Assembly (NCBI GenBank): GCA_010015675.1
Contig: ML977005.1
Span: 243,240 to 264,274 of the forward strand
Reading direction: 5' to 3'
DNA: 21,035 nucleotides
DNA from: Byssothecium circinans
Lineage: Eukaryota > Ascomycota > Dothideomycetes > Pleosporales > Massarinaceae
Both the position numbers and the translations under genes were made by a program. Positions 11,101 to 18,822 of this stretch are shown here, piece after piece. Under the pieces are notes generated by a model. It did no database searches. It was not told the origin of the DNA and was given only the letters and a program-made list of their open reading frames with translations. Each line of letters opens with the position of its first letter. Positions within the stretch are counted from its first letter, which is position 1.

Positions 11101-11548
11101 TCTAGTTGATTACTAGGTTATACTTCTTTAGCTAAGGGATTCCTAATATAACGTCGTGAGTGGCCATCTTAAAACAGTCTAGGGTGATCTATTCGCTGTA
11201 GTAGTGGATTTTCATAAGCGCTAAGGTAATCTTGTGTCAAATTTTAGGTTGCTCTGGCATGACTTGTCCATTTGCTACGTGTAGTGGGTAGGGATCCTTC
11301 TTTAGTAGTGGTCTTAGTCCCGCTAAGAGCGCCATTACTATTAAGATGTAATTTGCTTGTAATCCTAAGTCTACTAATGCCTTCATCTTTCTGCCACTAA
11401 GATAGATTAGGATCTTGATTAGACGTTCACCTGCTGCTCCCAGGGTATACAGCCCTTTAGCAGTGTCAGGTGAGGATCTAAAAAAGATGCTCTAAATCCA
11501 TTCTTTTCTTTTTCTTCGGCGTGCCTTTTGCACCTGGTATGTAGACAT
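8150..11548 (-). pseudogene. pol: Pol polyprotein of inner gypsy element: PR-RT-RNaseH-IN-chromodomain
   Basis: A single frame runs from ATG 11548 (MSTYQVQKARRRKRKEW) to a candidate TAG at 8152-8150, about 1130 codons, interrupted by TAG/TAA and one or more TGA. Protease: D-L-G at 11371-11363 where DSG is expected (TCA to TTA). RT: FGLTNAPATFQ at about 10410, then YLDN at 10327-10316 where YLDD is expected. RNase H: TDAS near 9880. Integrase: His/Cys zinc domain at about 9395-9255 with both HxxxxxH-type His and CxxC kept; catalytic Asp at 9169 and 8971; the Glu of DD35E reads Lys at 8863 (TDGQTK). Chromodomain: FKVEKITDQRDW at about 8293-8258, then YLIK and ENENT motifs with Trp codons turned to TAG. 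The enzyme set is recognisable but inactivated. Confidence 0.9.
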
Positions 11549-11562
11549 GTCTGCTACTTGCT

Positions 11563-13392
11563 CTAAGTGTAGATGTTATTGATGATCATGTTTATCTTCA
11601 TTAGTTCCGCGGGATCTTCTTTCCCTAGGAACCATGGTCGTGCCCGTTTATCGTATAAGTGTGTTAGGCATTTGTCGTCGTAGTAGTTGTACCATTTGAA
11701 CTTGTAATCCTTCTTAATGGTTGGGAAGTAGTTTGCTTTCACCTTCGCATTATAGTAGGTGAGATAACCGTCATTATTGCACCAGGTGAAGCTAAGCTTT
11801 CCGTGATTTCCATTTTGATAGTCCATATTATACCGCAATTCTTTGGTCGTTTCTTCCTGCTGTGCTGCTTATTAGATGCTTCCTTCTGCGAGCTCTTGGT
11901 CCACCTAGTTAGCTTGCCTTTTATAGGCTTTCTCCTACTGGTGCCTTAGCTTTTGTTGCTTCCTAGGTCTAGGGTTTGGATCTTCGTATAGGTACTTGTC
12001 GTTGAGTCCTGCGCTAGGCTTCTAGTATTAGTTGTTGTATCCCAAGCGTCCTTAATCCATTAGTTCGTCACCATCTAATGTGACCTCGCTGTTGTACTAC
12101 ATTAGGTCTTTATCCGTCCATCGTGGATGGTTTCCCTGCGCGATTTCAGTATGTTGTAATTCGGAGTCATAGGGGTCTTGGTTTTCCTTCCTAAAGTACT
12201 CTTCCTTTCCGCTGATGATTTGAAGAGCCCTATCAGCCCATGATGGTCCTTCATTGTCCTTAGCTCGTTCGCTGAGCAAGTAGTCCTGAAGTTGTTGTTC
12301 TCTCGCGTTAAGGGGTTGGTCAGGGTCGTTGAGGAAGTCCTAGACTTCGTCGTCCGTGGTGTCAACTTCCTTGTTGTGCCATATCTGATTGGCGGCTTGG
12401 CTGACTCTTTTTCTTACAGATAGTTCCCGTAGCCTTTGTCTGATAGCATTTCCTCTTTCTTCGCCTGAATCAATTACTTCCCAATCGTCGTCTTCTTCGA
12501 CGTTGGGGGGGCAACCCAAGGCATAGGATGCCGTGATCATATTTAACTGTCGTTGGACTGTATGCTTAGCTCTTCCTGGCTTCGCACGATAGTTTCTAGC
12601 GATGTGGCCTGTTTTTCCGCACGAGTAGCACGTCCTGGCTTCTTTTTCGTAGCGGTGGCCCTTCCCTTTCCCTTTTTCGACGTTGTCGAGCTGCATTGGC
12701 TGCAGCCCGTAGGGATCCGAGTATTGCTTCCGTGGCTTCATAGCGGGGAAGTACCTAGGTCTAGTGTAGGTACTCTTAGCCTTGCCCGCGCTAAGTCCAC
12801 TTCGCTTGTCGTGTAGCTTGGATGTCAACTCGTATAGTTGCCCGTTAATTCTGATGGATTCCTGGTATAGTTCCTCCAAGGTGGTGATGGATGCTCCTAA
12901 TCGCATAAGCTCCATTTTAATGGTATCCTTAAGGCCTTGTCTATACATTATCATGAGTGCCTTGTCTTCCCAGCCTGTCTAAATTGCGTAGTGTTGAAAC
13001 TCCGCGGCATATTCAGCAGCTGAGCGTTGTTGTTTGAGGCGCTGCACCTTCCTCCCTGCGACGGATTCCTCGTTCAAGACTCCGAAGACCTATCAGAGAC
13101 GGGTCTTGAATTAAGTATAGTCTTTAAAGAGTATCGTGACTTCATCGTCATTATTATCGTCGTCTAGGTATTTAGTGAGGTAAGGGTTAATCCATCATTT
13201 AGCGTCGCCACGCATATAGGTCGTGATAAAGGAGGCTTTATTGACATCGTCAATGGTGCTAGCTGCAAACTTAAAGTACAAGTTAATTTGTAGGAGCTAT
13301 CCTTTAAGTTTAGCGCGATCTCCATGGTAGAGATCCGGTTTAGCAACCTTACTGGCGTTGCCATAGGATTGGGTATCGTGTGTCTTAGACAT
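11563..13392 (-). pseudogene. gag: Gag of inner gypsy element with CCHC knuckle and two C-x4-C-x2-H modules
   Basis: The ATG at 13392 (MSKTHDTQSYGNASK) is 21 bp inside the 5' LTR. The frame is kept to TAG 11565-11563, about 609 codons, with RIP-type stops mainly in the first 150 codons. The capsid region (about 13330-12830) has the usual retrotransposon Gag layout. The zinc knuckle CYSCGKTGHIARNYR lies at 12630-12586; the fourth ligand is Tyr instead of Cys. Downstream are an acidic stretch and a Gln/Glu-rich region. Two modules then follow: CNNDGYLTY at 11781-11755 and YYDDKCLTH at 11685-11659, each C-x4-C-x2-H if RIP-type Cys/His-to-Tyr changes are allowed. Pol begins 15 bp beyond the stop in the -1 frame. 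Confidence 0.88.
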
Positions 13393-13412
13393 CCTTCTAA
13401 GGGTGTTCAAAA

Positions 13413-13872
13413 TGTTAAGGTCCAGGGGGGCTTGTTACTGGAGATGGCTTGAAGAGCTTTTAGGTGACAAGGGTGCTTAAGGTTCTAGAGCTCAGTTGGT
13501 TCTCTGGAAGGGATATCAATTCGCGACACATGGTGGTACTCTGACAGTACGTAGTAATGTTCGTCTGAAGGGCGTACATTTAGTAAACTTAGGTGAGCTT
13601 ACAATTATAGAGTATGAGATACTAAATAGATTGTAATCCTAAGTGAAAGGTTAAACATGACTCCTATAATGTAGAGATTAAGTCCATCTATATACTAGTT
13701 GCGTCCCTTCGTCCTATCCGTCCTACTCGTCCTAGTCCCTTATAGGACTTCTGGGATTCCTAGGACGCTAGGATGGTTACGTGACTTACTTACTACTCAT
13801 GACTATCTGTCTGGTCGGGGCGTGCAGCTAGTTATTACATAAGTATGGCGACCCCACTTCTGGATCGTAACA
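13413..13872 (-). repeat. 5' LTR of inner element (460 bp)
   Basis: Ends are TGTTA/TAACA. Transcription of the inner element would start here and run leftward. The sequence just inside (- strand TTTTGAACACCC) does not begin with the TGG expected of a tRNA-type primer binding site. Confidence 0.93.
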
Positions 13873-13877
13873 CTTAT
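13873..13877. repeat. Target-site duplication CTTAT, right copy (inner element)
   Basis: Five bases identical to 7123-7127, directly following the inner element's TAACA end. Outer-element sequence resumes here. Confidence 0.92.
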
Positions 13878-13955
13878 ATACTAGCTATAAGAAGAAGTAG
13901 CATAGCAGACACACCTCTTAGGATATTAGGATGATAACCTTAAAGAGAGGGATAA
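13878..13955 (+). other. 3' untranslated tail of outer element with polypurine tract
   Basis: This is the remainder of the outer element's interior after the nested insertion. It carries no frame of note. The purine run AGAGAGGGATAA at 13944-13955 abuts the 3' LTR and is the likely plus-strand primer. Before the insertion this stretch lay about 75 bp upstream of the antisense ORF start at 7054. Confidence 0.7.
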
Positions 13956-14415
13956 TGTTACAAGATAATATATAAGCGCAGCTATAGAGGAATGATACGC
14001 TTAAGGAGAGTATCAAATAGTAGAGCGCAGGATAGGGTTAAGGTATTAGTTACATAAACATGATCCCACTAAGACTAAAGGATCCTATAGATCCTAGGAT
14101 TATAGAGAGATCCTAGGATTAGAAGGAGTAGGGGCTCTAGGTAAGATCAAAGTCTTAGCAAAGGAACAGAGTAAGTGGTATAAAGACTAGATAGATTTCC
14201 TTTATCTTTCTAATTCTAGTTCTTTATAGTTAACTCTCTATAGTTTATCTCTTACCTAGATTAATACTTAGTTATTCTATAGTTAGTTATAGAATTAGTT
14301 ACTTTCACACGTTTACCTTTTAAACTACTAAAGCATACTACCTAACATATATACCTTACACTAATTGACCTCCTCTAACACGGACTAGGCTTAGCAAGTA
14401 TACCCCTTAGTAACA
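13956..14415 (+). repeat. 3' LTR of outer element (460 bp)
   Basis: TGTTACAAG to GTAACA, the same length as 233-692. It keeps the terminal CA that the left copy lost. It has many A/T states where the left copy has G/C early in the LTR and few later. Confidence 0.93.
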
Positions 14416-14420
14416 TGCTA
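14416..14420. repeat. Target-site duplication TGCTA, right copy (outer element)
   Basis: Identical to 228-232 and directly follows the CA end of the right LTR. Confidence 0.9.
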
Positions 14421-14788
14421 TAGGCCTACTTAAAATCAATTATTTTAGCTATTACTTTCTACCTACTACCTACTATACTACTAGCCTCTTCTACTGCTAG
14501 TAGCTTTATATAAGAGCTATCTTTATATAGCTTTTATATTTATATATTTAAATAACTTCTATTATTATTTAAATATCTTTCAAACCTCCCTTGCTTTCTT
14601 ATAGGTTATGAGCCTAGGATTAGCTACTAGGACTATTTCTTGATAGTTTTAATAGCTATATAGCTTGGCTAGGTTAGTATAACCTATCTAAAAGAGACTT
14701 AACTAGGCAAGCTCTGCAGACTAGGCCTAGAGTAATCTAGTAACCTAGGGACTAAGCTTATTTACCTATCCTTACTTAAACCCTATAA

Positions 14789-14838
14789 CTATTATTATAT
14801 TAATATAAAACTATTGTTTTATATTAATATAGTAATAG
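14789..14838. repeat. Long hairpin: 23-bp arms, 4-nt loop
   Basis: Arms 14789-14811 and 14816-14838 are complementary with one mismatch (ATTATA against TATAGT at the outer part). The sequence is almost pure A/T. It could be a relic of a small inverted-repeat element or a chance product of AT-rich drift. Confidence 0.65.
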
Positions 14839-15185
14839 GAACCCTTCTATAGTGCATAGAAGAGGACCCACCTATTAGGAGTTAGCTATTAGCTAGTAGC
14901 TTTCAAATTCTAGGTGCATACCTTAGGGTAAAAGGCAAGAGGTAAGCTTAGAACTATTTGCATCTAAGTCTTAGCTATCTTATTACTTACTAAGTAAAAA
15001 CTATAAGGATATTAGTCATTAAGAACTATTAGTTAAGACTGTTAGTACCTTAATAACTACTTATAGCTAGTTCTTAGAATAATTTGGAAGTTATTCTAAG
15101 TACTTAGTAAGAATAGGATTGAAGAAATAAGTCTTTATAACTTAGTTACTATAAAGGTATTACTAGTTATTAGTTATATTATATA

Positions 15186-15218
15186 AGGCTAGAGTTATAC
15201 TAGATATAACAGTAACCT
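15186..15218 (+). repeat. 33-bp direct repeat, left copy, with internal hairpin
   Basis: The word containing GAGTTATACTAGATATAACA recurs at 17159-17191 in the same orientation with two differences in 33 bp. The core GTTATA...TATAAC is a near-palindrome. The copies bracket the Fot1-like element but at unequal distances (16 and 81 bp), so they are not its target duplication. Confidence 0.75.
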
Positions 15219-15234
15219 TTTATAATATATTCTA

Positions 15235-15259
15235 ACGTATTCTACTATCAAACCGCCCA
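15235..15259 (+). repeat. Left terminal inverted repeat of Fot1-like element
   Basis: ACGTATTCTACTATCAAAC and following bases; pairs with 17053-17077 with a few transition mismatches. Confidence 0.85.
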
Positions 15260-15315
15260 CACTATTAAACTGCTCACAATTCTTTAGCAACACTAACTCC
15301 ATCTTCAACGCGAAA

Positions 15316-17031
15316 ATGCCTTAATAACAAAGGTCTGAATAACTGTAACACGAAGGTAGACTACAGCTTACCCTTAACGCATATAATAGAGGCCAATTTG
15401 AAAGCTATTAAGGCGCTGCTGCAGCCTTTAACGTTAAGCCTCGTGTCCTCACTAAACACGCTAGAGGAATACCTTTTTAACTAGAAATAGTACTAAACCG
15501 TTCAAAACTGTCCCTAACTAAGCAGGAGACACTTATCTGATACATCCTTAACTTTGATTCGCGAGGATTCGCGCCTACGTTAGGCGAAGTATCAGATATA
15601 GCGAATAAACTATTGCACGAGTAGGGTGGTAAGAACGTAGGTATTAACTAGGTAGCATGGTTCATAAACTATTCAGAATAGTTATGAATAGTTTAGAACT
15701 ATTTAAAGGACTATTAGAGGGTAAAACAGGAAGATCCTAAGGTAGTTAGCGCATAGTTTAAGCTTATACAGGATACTAAAGCAAAGTACGGCGTACATGA
15801 TAATGATATACATAACTTTGATAAAACTAGCTTTTAGATGGGTGTTATTAGCTCTATGAAAGTGGTTACTAGCTTAGAGAAGTAAGCAAGGCCTACAATA
15901 GTTTAGCTAGGTGATAAAGAGTAGGTAATGGATATCTAGAGTATATATTTAAATAGTATATTCACCCCACTATTTATTATATATAAAGGACGCGTCTATA
16001 TCTTTTTATGGTACTAGGAAGCTAATATACTACGTAATTAGAAGCTCTTAGTCTTAGAGAATAGATAGACGACTAATAAGCTTAGTCTCATGTAGTTGAA
16101 GCACTTTAACGCGTATATAAAGGTGAGAATTATTAGCGTCTATTAGTTGCTAATTTTAGATGGCCATAAAAGCCACCTAAATCAAGATTTTAAGGATTAT
16201 TATTAAGATAATAAGATCCTTATACTCTGTATACCACTGCACTCGTCACACATCCTCTAGCCGCTTGATGTAGTATTATTCTCGCCGCTTAAGCGCAAGT
16301 ACTCTAAGATTATTTAGGGCTTAGCGTAATAGCGCGTCTTTTATATTAATAAGGAAGCGTTCCTACTAGCCTTTAAAGACGCGTTTTTAAGCATATTTAT
16401 GGTTTAGAACTGTTAAAAGGCCTTTAAGGCAATAGGGCTAGTTCCTTTAAACGCGCAGGTAGTACTTAATTACCTTAATATACGTATACGCACCCTACTA
16501 GGACCCCCACTACTAGAGACGCCATAGCTATTAAGGACTCTAAGTAATACACGCAAATTTAGCTCTTAGTTAAAGTTTATACGTGATTCTATTACTTGAT
16601 TACTACGGATGGCGCAGGGTAGGCTTTCGCAGCTCATTAAAGGTACTAAGTTAGTGCTGCATAGTACTGCGCTTATAAAGTTGCGCATTAAAGACCTTGA
16701 AAAGCAACTTAAGATGATAACTAAGCGTAAAACACGTAAACGCAAGTATATTTAGAAGGGTAGTACTATAGAGTATAGTCCTATAGTAGACTAGAATAGT
16801 TCTAAACTATTAGGAATGGTTTAGAACTATAAAAGGGCGAGGGTAGAGGGTGAGGGTAAGGTGCGATAACCACGACAACTAGGTGTTCGGCGCTGAGGCA
16901 ACTATAGTAAGACTAGGTATAACGCGAGAACTTATTAAGCTAATAAAGAGGGTTCTTCTAAGTTAGAGGCTAGTACTTAGTATATATTTTTAGATAGTAA
17001 TGTGGACGATAATGATGATGTAGTTAAGTAA
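15316..17031 (+). pseudogene. Fot1/pogo-family transposase, full frame with many stops
   Basis: This enzyme cuts and reinserts the transposon. ATG 15316 to TAA 17029-17031 is 571 codons plus the stop without a frameshift, interrupted by TAG/TAA at presumed Gln/Trp codons and a TGA near 15538. Domains: an N-terminal psq-type HTH (residues about 17-55, LTLNAYNRGQFESY...), a CENP-B-type HTH (about 75-125), and the DDE catalytic core. Core motifs: NFDKTSF with Asp 169, LDGHKSH with Asp 282, and HSSH..PLDV with Asp 318, giving D-x35-D at the second interval as I recall for Fot1 rather than pogo. The C-terminus is basic (KTRKRKY at about residue 475). All three Asp survive, so inactivation is by stops alone. 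Length suits the family (about 540-570 residues). Confidence 0.86.
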
Positions 17032-17052
17032 GTTAGTGTTACCAAGGAATCA

Positions 17053-17077
17053 TGAGCAGTTTGATGGTAGAATACGT
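17053..17077 (-). repeat. Right terminal inverted repeat of Fot1-like element
   Basis: On the - strand it reads ACGTATTCTACCATCAAAC, matching the left end except for C/T changes; TA follows at 17078. Confidence 0.85.
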
Positions 17078-17158
17078 TAATATCTTTAATACTTTATATT
17101 ATTCTAAGTTCTTATTACTTTCTGATTTTTATAAAGATATTTATATCTATATAAGTAT

Positions 17159-17191
17159 AGGCCAGAGTTATACAAGATATAACAGTAACCT
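17159..17191 (+). repeat. 33-bp direct repeat, right copy
   Basis: Matches 15186-15218 at 31 of 33 positions; see that entry. The TA-rich run that follows at about 17195-17220 differs from the sequence after the left copy. Confidence 0.75.
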
Positions 17192-17566
17192 AGTATTTAT
17201 ATATATATATATATCTTATATAGAAATCTCTTAATAGATTCATTAGAGTAGGAGTAATCTCTATAAAATCTATCTAAGACTCTTATAAGGCTAAGGAGTA
17301 AACTATATACAAACTATCTTCTAGATCTTTTAAGATTTAGCTATAAAGGGAAGACGTTTAGTATTTTAGTTACCTTACTTATAGTATCTAATAAGCGTTA
17401 GCAGGATACTATTTAAAGCTATATAGCTATAGCATCTATAAGTCTATAGCTATAATAAGCTAGCCTATCAGTATTAAAAGGTTCAATCCCTTTTTCTACT
17501 TATTGGATTAAGGTAATTGTTAATACTATCTAGCTGTGAATACCTTCCTGAAAAAGCTATTTAATT

Positions 17567-17598
17567 AGTTATATAAGCTTACTATAAGCTATATAACT
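17567..17598. repeat. Inverted repeat, arms of 14-15 bp
   Basis: AGTTATATAAGCTTA at 17567-17581 faces TAAGCTATATAACT at 17585-17598, complementary with one unpaired base. It is one of several hairpins in this AT-rich block. Confidence 0.55.
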
Positions 17599-17777
17599 AG
17601 TTCGTTCTTTTTCATTTATATATATCCTACTAGGATATAATAAAGGAAGAAGCCTAGATATATAACAATACTATTATATCCTTATTTATTTAAGTGCTTT
17701 TTAATACTTCATGAGTATAATTTTGGGCTAAGAAAACCTGCCCTAGTTATAAGAAGTAATTTGGCTGTATTGCCTTG

Positions 17778-17831
17778 CTTTTAACTACTATTTAAAGTTA
17801 AAAGTTTTATAGGCTTAATATATATAAGCCT
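17778..17831. repeat. Two adjacent hairpins
   Basis: CTTTTAACT (17778-17786) pairs perfectly with AGTTAAAAG (17796-17804). Seven bases later AGGCTTA (17811-17817) pairs with TAAGCCT (17825-17831). No downstream or upstream gene uses them as terminators as far as I can see. Confidence 0.5.
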
Positions 17832-18084
17832 TATATTATTATTCTAACATAAATTATTGAAGACTATTATTCCAATAATTGTTGATGCCAATATAAGAAA
17901 GTGTTGAAGATTTTTATTCCAACTTAAAAGACTTAAGTTGATGATTAAATACTGAGTTATATCTCGTATTTTAGCTAAAGTTGTTTTATTATATATTATA
18001 CTAGTTACAAAGTATATAAAAAATTGTTAAAAAACAAAACAATTATAAAAACAACATTAAAAGCACATATAAGAGTCTCTTTTT

Positions 18085-18151
18085 ATAAGTAATAGGCCTT
18101 ATAGTAGGTGTCGAAGTCATCTATACTATATTATTTAAGGCTATTACTTAT
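18085..18151. repeat. Inverted repeat, 15-16 bp arms, 36-nt spacer
   Basis: ATAAGTAATAGGCCTT at 18085-18100 is complementary to AAGGCTATTACTTAT at 18137-18151 apart from one extra base. The spacer is less AT-rich than its surroundings (GGTGTCGAAGTCAT), which may mean it was a real sequence element such as part of an LTR or small transposon. Confidence 0.55.
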
Positions 18152-18248
18152 TTACTTCTAGATTATTATTTTTATAGCTATCTAGCAATCTATCTATATA
18201 TATATAAATAATAGTATATATATATAAATCATATATATCTAACTATAT

Positions 18249-18599
18249 ATGTTACTAAGTAACAACTCTACTAGTTACATTAGTGTAGATAGTATTAGTA
18301 CTTTTTAAAAAGCTATAGAAAAGAACAATACTAAAGCTCCTAAAGATAAAAAAGATATAGAGCAAATTATTAAAGAATTTGCCTATAGGGAGTGGAAAGA
18401 CAGATTTGCACTATTTATAGAGGAATATTACTTTTCAGGGCAATATTCACTATTAGCAGATAAAGGCGTTCCTGCTTTAGACATCTATATTACTATTACC
18501 TTTAAAAACAAAATAGAACTTATCCAAGCAATTAAAGATATACCTACAGAGAATATTATTAATTACTTAGATAAGCTATTTTTAGGTAATTAGGACTAA
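18249..18599 (+). pseudogene. Unrecognised, nearly intact 116-codon frame upstream of copia gag-pol
   Basis: ATG 18249 (MLLSNNSTSYISVDSISTF) opens a frame with a single early stop, TAA at 18306-18308 (possible former CAA), and then runs open for 94 codons to TAG 18591-18593; TAA 18597-18599 follows two codons later. The product is mixed charged and aromatic, with KDKKDIEQIIKEFAYREWK near residue 31 and IELIQAIKDIPTENIINYL near residue 90, so it reads like real protein rather than random A/T translation. It has no signal peptide, Cys cluster or motif I recognise. It lies 223 bp before the copia ATG, in a different frame. It could be an accessory or LTR-encoded ORF of the copia element, or a fragment of another repeat. 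Confidence 0.45.
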
Positions 18600-18822
18600 G
18601 CTTTGTTGTAGTCTGCTTTTATAGCATATAAAAAATCTACAAAAATATATAAAATAGGCCATTTTATATATTAGCTTTTCTGCTATTTGTCTATTTATCT
18701 ATTGTATAAATAAGACTGTCTATTTATTTATTATATAAATAAGACTATATATATATATATATAAATATATATATTATTATAGTATATCTATTACTATTAT
18801 ATCTATAAATACTACTATAAAA
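18600..18822. other. AT-rich leader before copia gag-pol
   Basis: No frame is visible. It holds the 29-bp tandem repeat at 18688-18745 and TA-rich runs. The copia LTR end and primer binding site should lie here or further left, but I cannot identify them. Confidence 0.45.
18688..18745 (+). repeat. 29-bp tandem duplication, two copies
   Basis: TGTCTATTTATCTATTGTAT... at 18688-18716 is followed directly by a second copy at 18717-18745 ending AAATAAGAC. The two differ at two sites, one C/T and one G/A. Confidence 0.8.

Larger units (their letters stand above)
7128..13872 (-). mobile_element. Inner Ty3/gypsy chromovirus, complete, nested in the outer element
   Basis: This 6745-bp element is bounded by 460-bp LTRs (5' LTR 13413-13872, 3' LTR 7128-7587) with TGTTA/TAACA ends and CTTAT duplications. 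On the - strand it reads gag, then protease, RT, RNase H, integrase and chromodomain, with each ORF keeping one frame; stops are RIP-type and far fewer than in the outer element. An antisense ORF follows on the + strand. It lies inside the 3' untranslated part of the outer element, between that element's antisense ORF and its 3' LTR. LTR copies differ by transitions in both directions, as expected when RIP hits the copies independently. Confidence 0.94.
233..14415 (+). mobile_element. Outer Ty3/gypsy chromovirus, complete but heavily RIP-mutated and interrupted
   Basis: Two 460-bp direct LTRs (233-692 and 13956-14415) beginning TGTTA bracket gag, protease, RT, RNase H, integrase and chromodomain remnants, all read on the + strand. 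TGCTA duplications flank the whole. The interior is split by a second retrotransposon at 7128-13872; without that insertion and its CTTAT duplication the element would be 7433 bp. Stops occur roughly every 10-20 codons, nearly all TAG or TAA, and both catalytic and zinc-binding residues are changed, so the copy is dead. Left and right LTRs differ almost only by transitions, the pattern expected from RIP acting on a repeat. Chromodomain and gene order place it among the chromoviruses. Confidence 0.93.
14421..15232. other. AT-rich stretch without genes
   Basis: No frame, RNA gene or transposon protein is visible on either strand. It has several imperfect inverted repeats, the best at 14789-14838 (listed) and a 10-bp perfect stem CTTAGAATAA/TTATTCTAAG at 15073-15100. 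It is probably old RIP-mutated repeat or spacer. Confidence 0.55.
15235..17077 (+). mobile_element. Fot1/pogo-type DNA transposon, complete, RIP-mutated
   Basis: This is a 1843-bp unit flanked by TA on both sides (15233-15234 and 17078-17079). Terminal inverted repeats of about 25 bp start ACGTATTCTACYATCAAAC at the left and appear as the reverse complement at the right end; mismatches between them are transitions. The left end repeats the AAACYGCYCACA word a second time at about 15268-15280, so the subterminal region may hold two transposase-binding sites. The single gene inside keeps its frame throughout. Confidence 0.88.
17080..18248. other. AT-rich, hairpin-rich stretch without recognised genes
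   Basis: No conserved frame is visible; short open frames here are low-complexity A/T. It contains several inverted repeats (17567-17598, 17778-17804, 17811-17831, 18085-18151), a duplicated 20-bp word TTGAAGAYTWTTATTCCAAY at 17857 and 17904, and TA-dinucleotide runs near 17200 and 18195-18240. Part of it could be the 5' LTR or leader of the copia element, but the matching LTR would lie outside the window. Confidence 0.5.

Noticed and set aside
12553..12982. Open frames on the + strand opposite inner gag
   Set aside because: They mirror the well-supported gag frame on the - strand and show no family resemblance.
13164..13364. Open - strand frame in another phase of the inner gag start region
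   Set aside because: Out of frame with the recognisable Gag N-terminus from 13392; no resemblance of its own.
17159..17194. Helitron 3' end (hairpin followed by CTAG)
   Set aside because: The other copy of the repeat has CTTT at that place, no Rep/helicase is present and no TC start can be paired with it.
17052..17234. Open frame starting in the right TIR of the Fot1-like element
   Set aside because: Mostly translated TA repeats; begins within a terminal repeat; no conserved sequence.
17429..17500. Possible tRNA gene: AAAGG-TTCAATC-CCTTT looks like a T-arm with a B-box
   Set aside because: No matching acceptor stem (would need AGTAGAA about 48 bp upstream), no convincing A-box or anticodon arm. 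At most a tRNA-derived relic.
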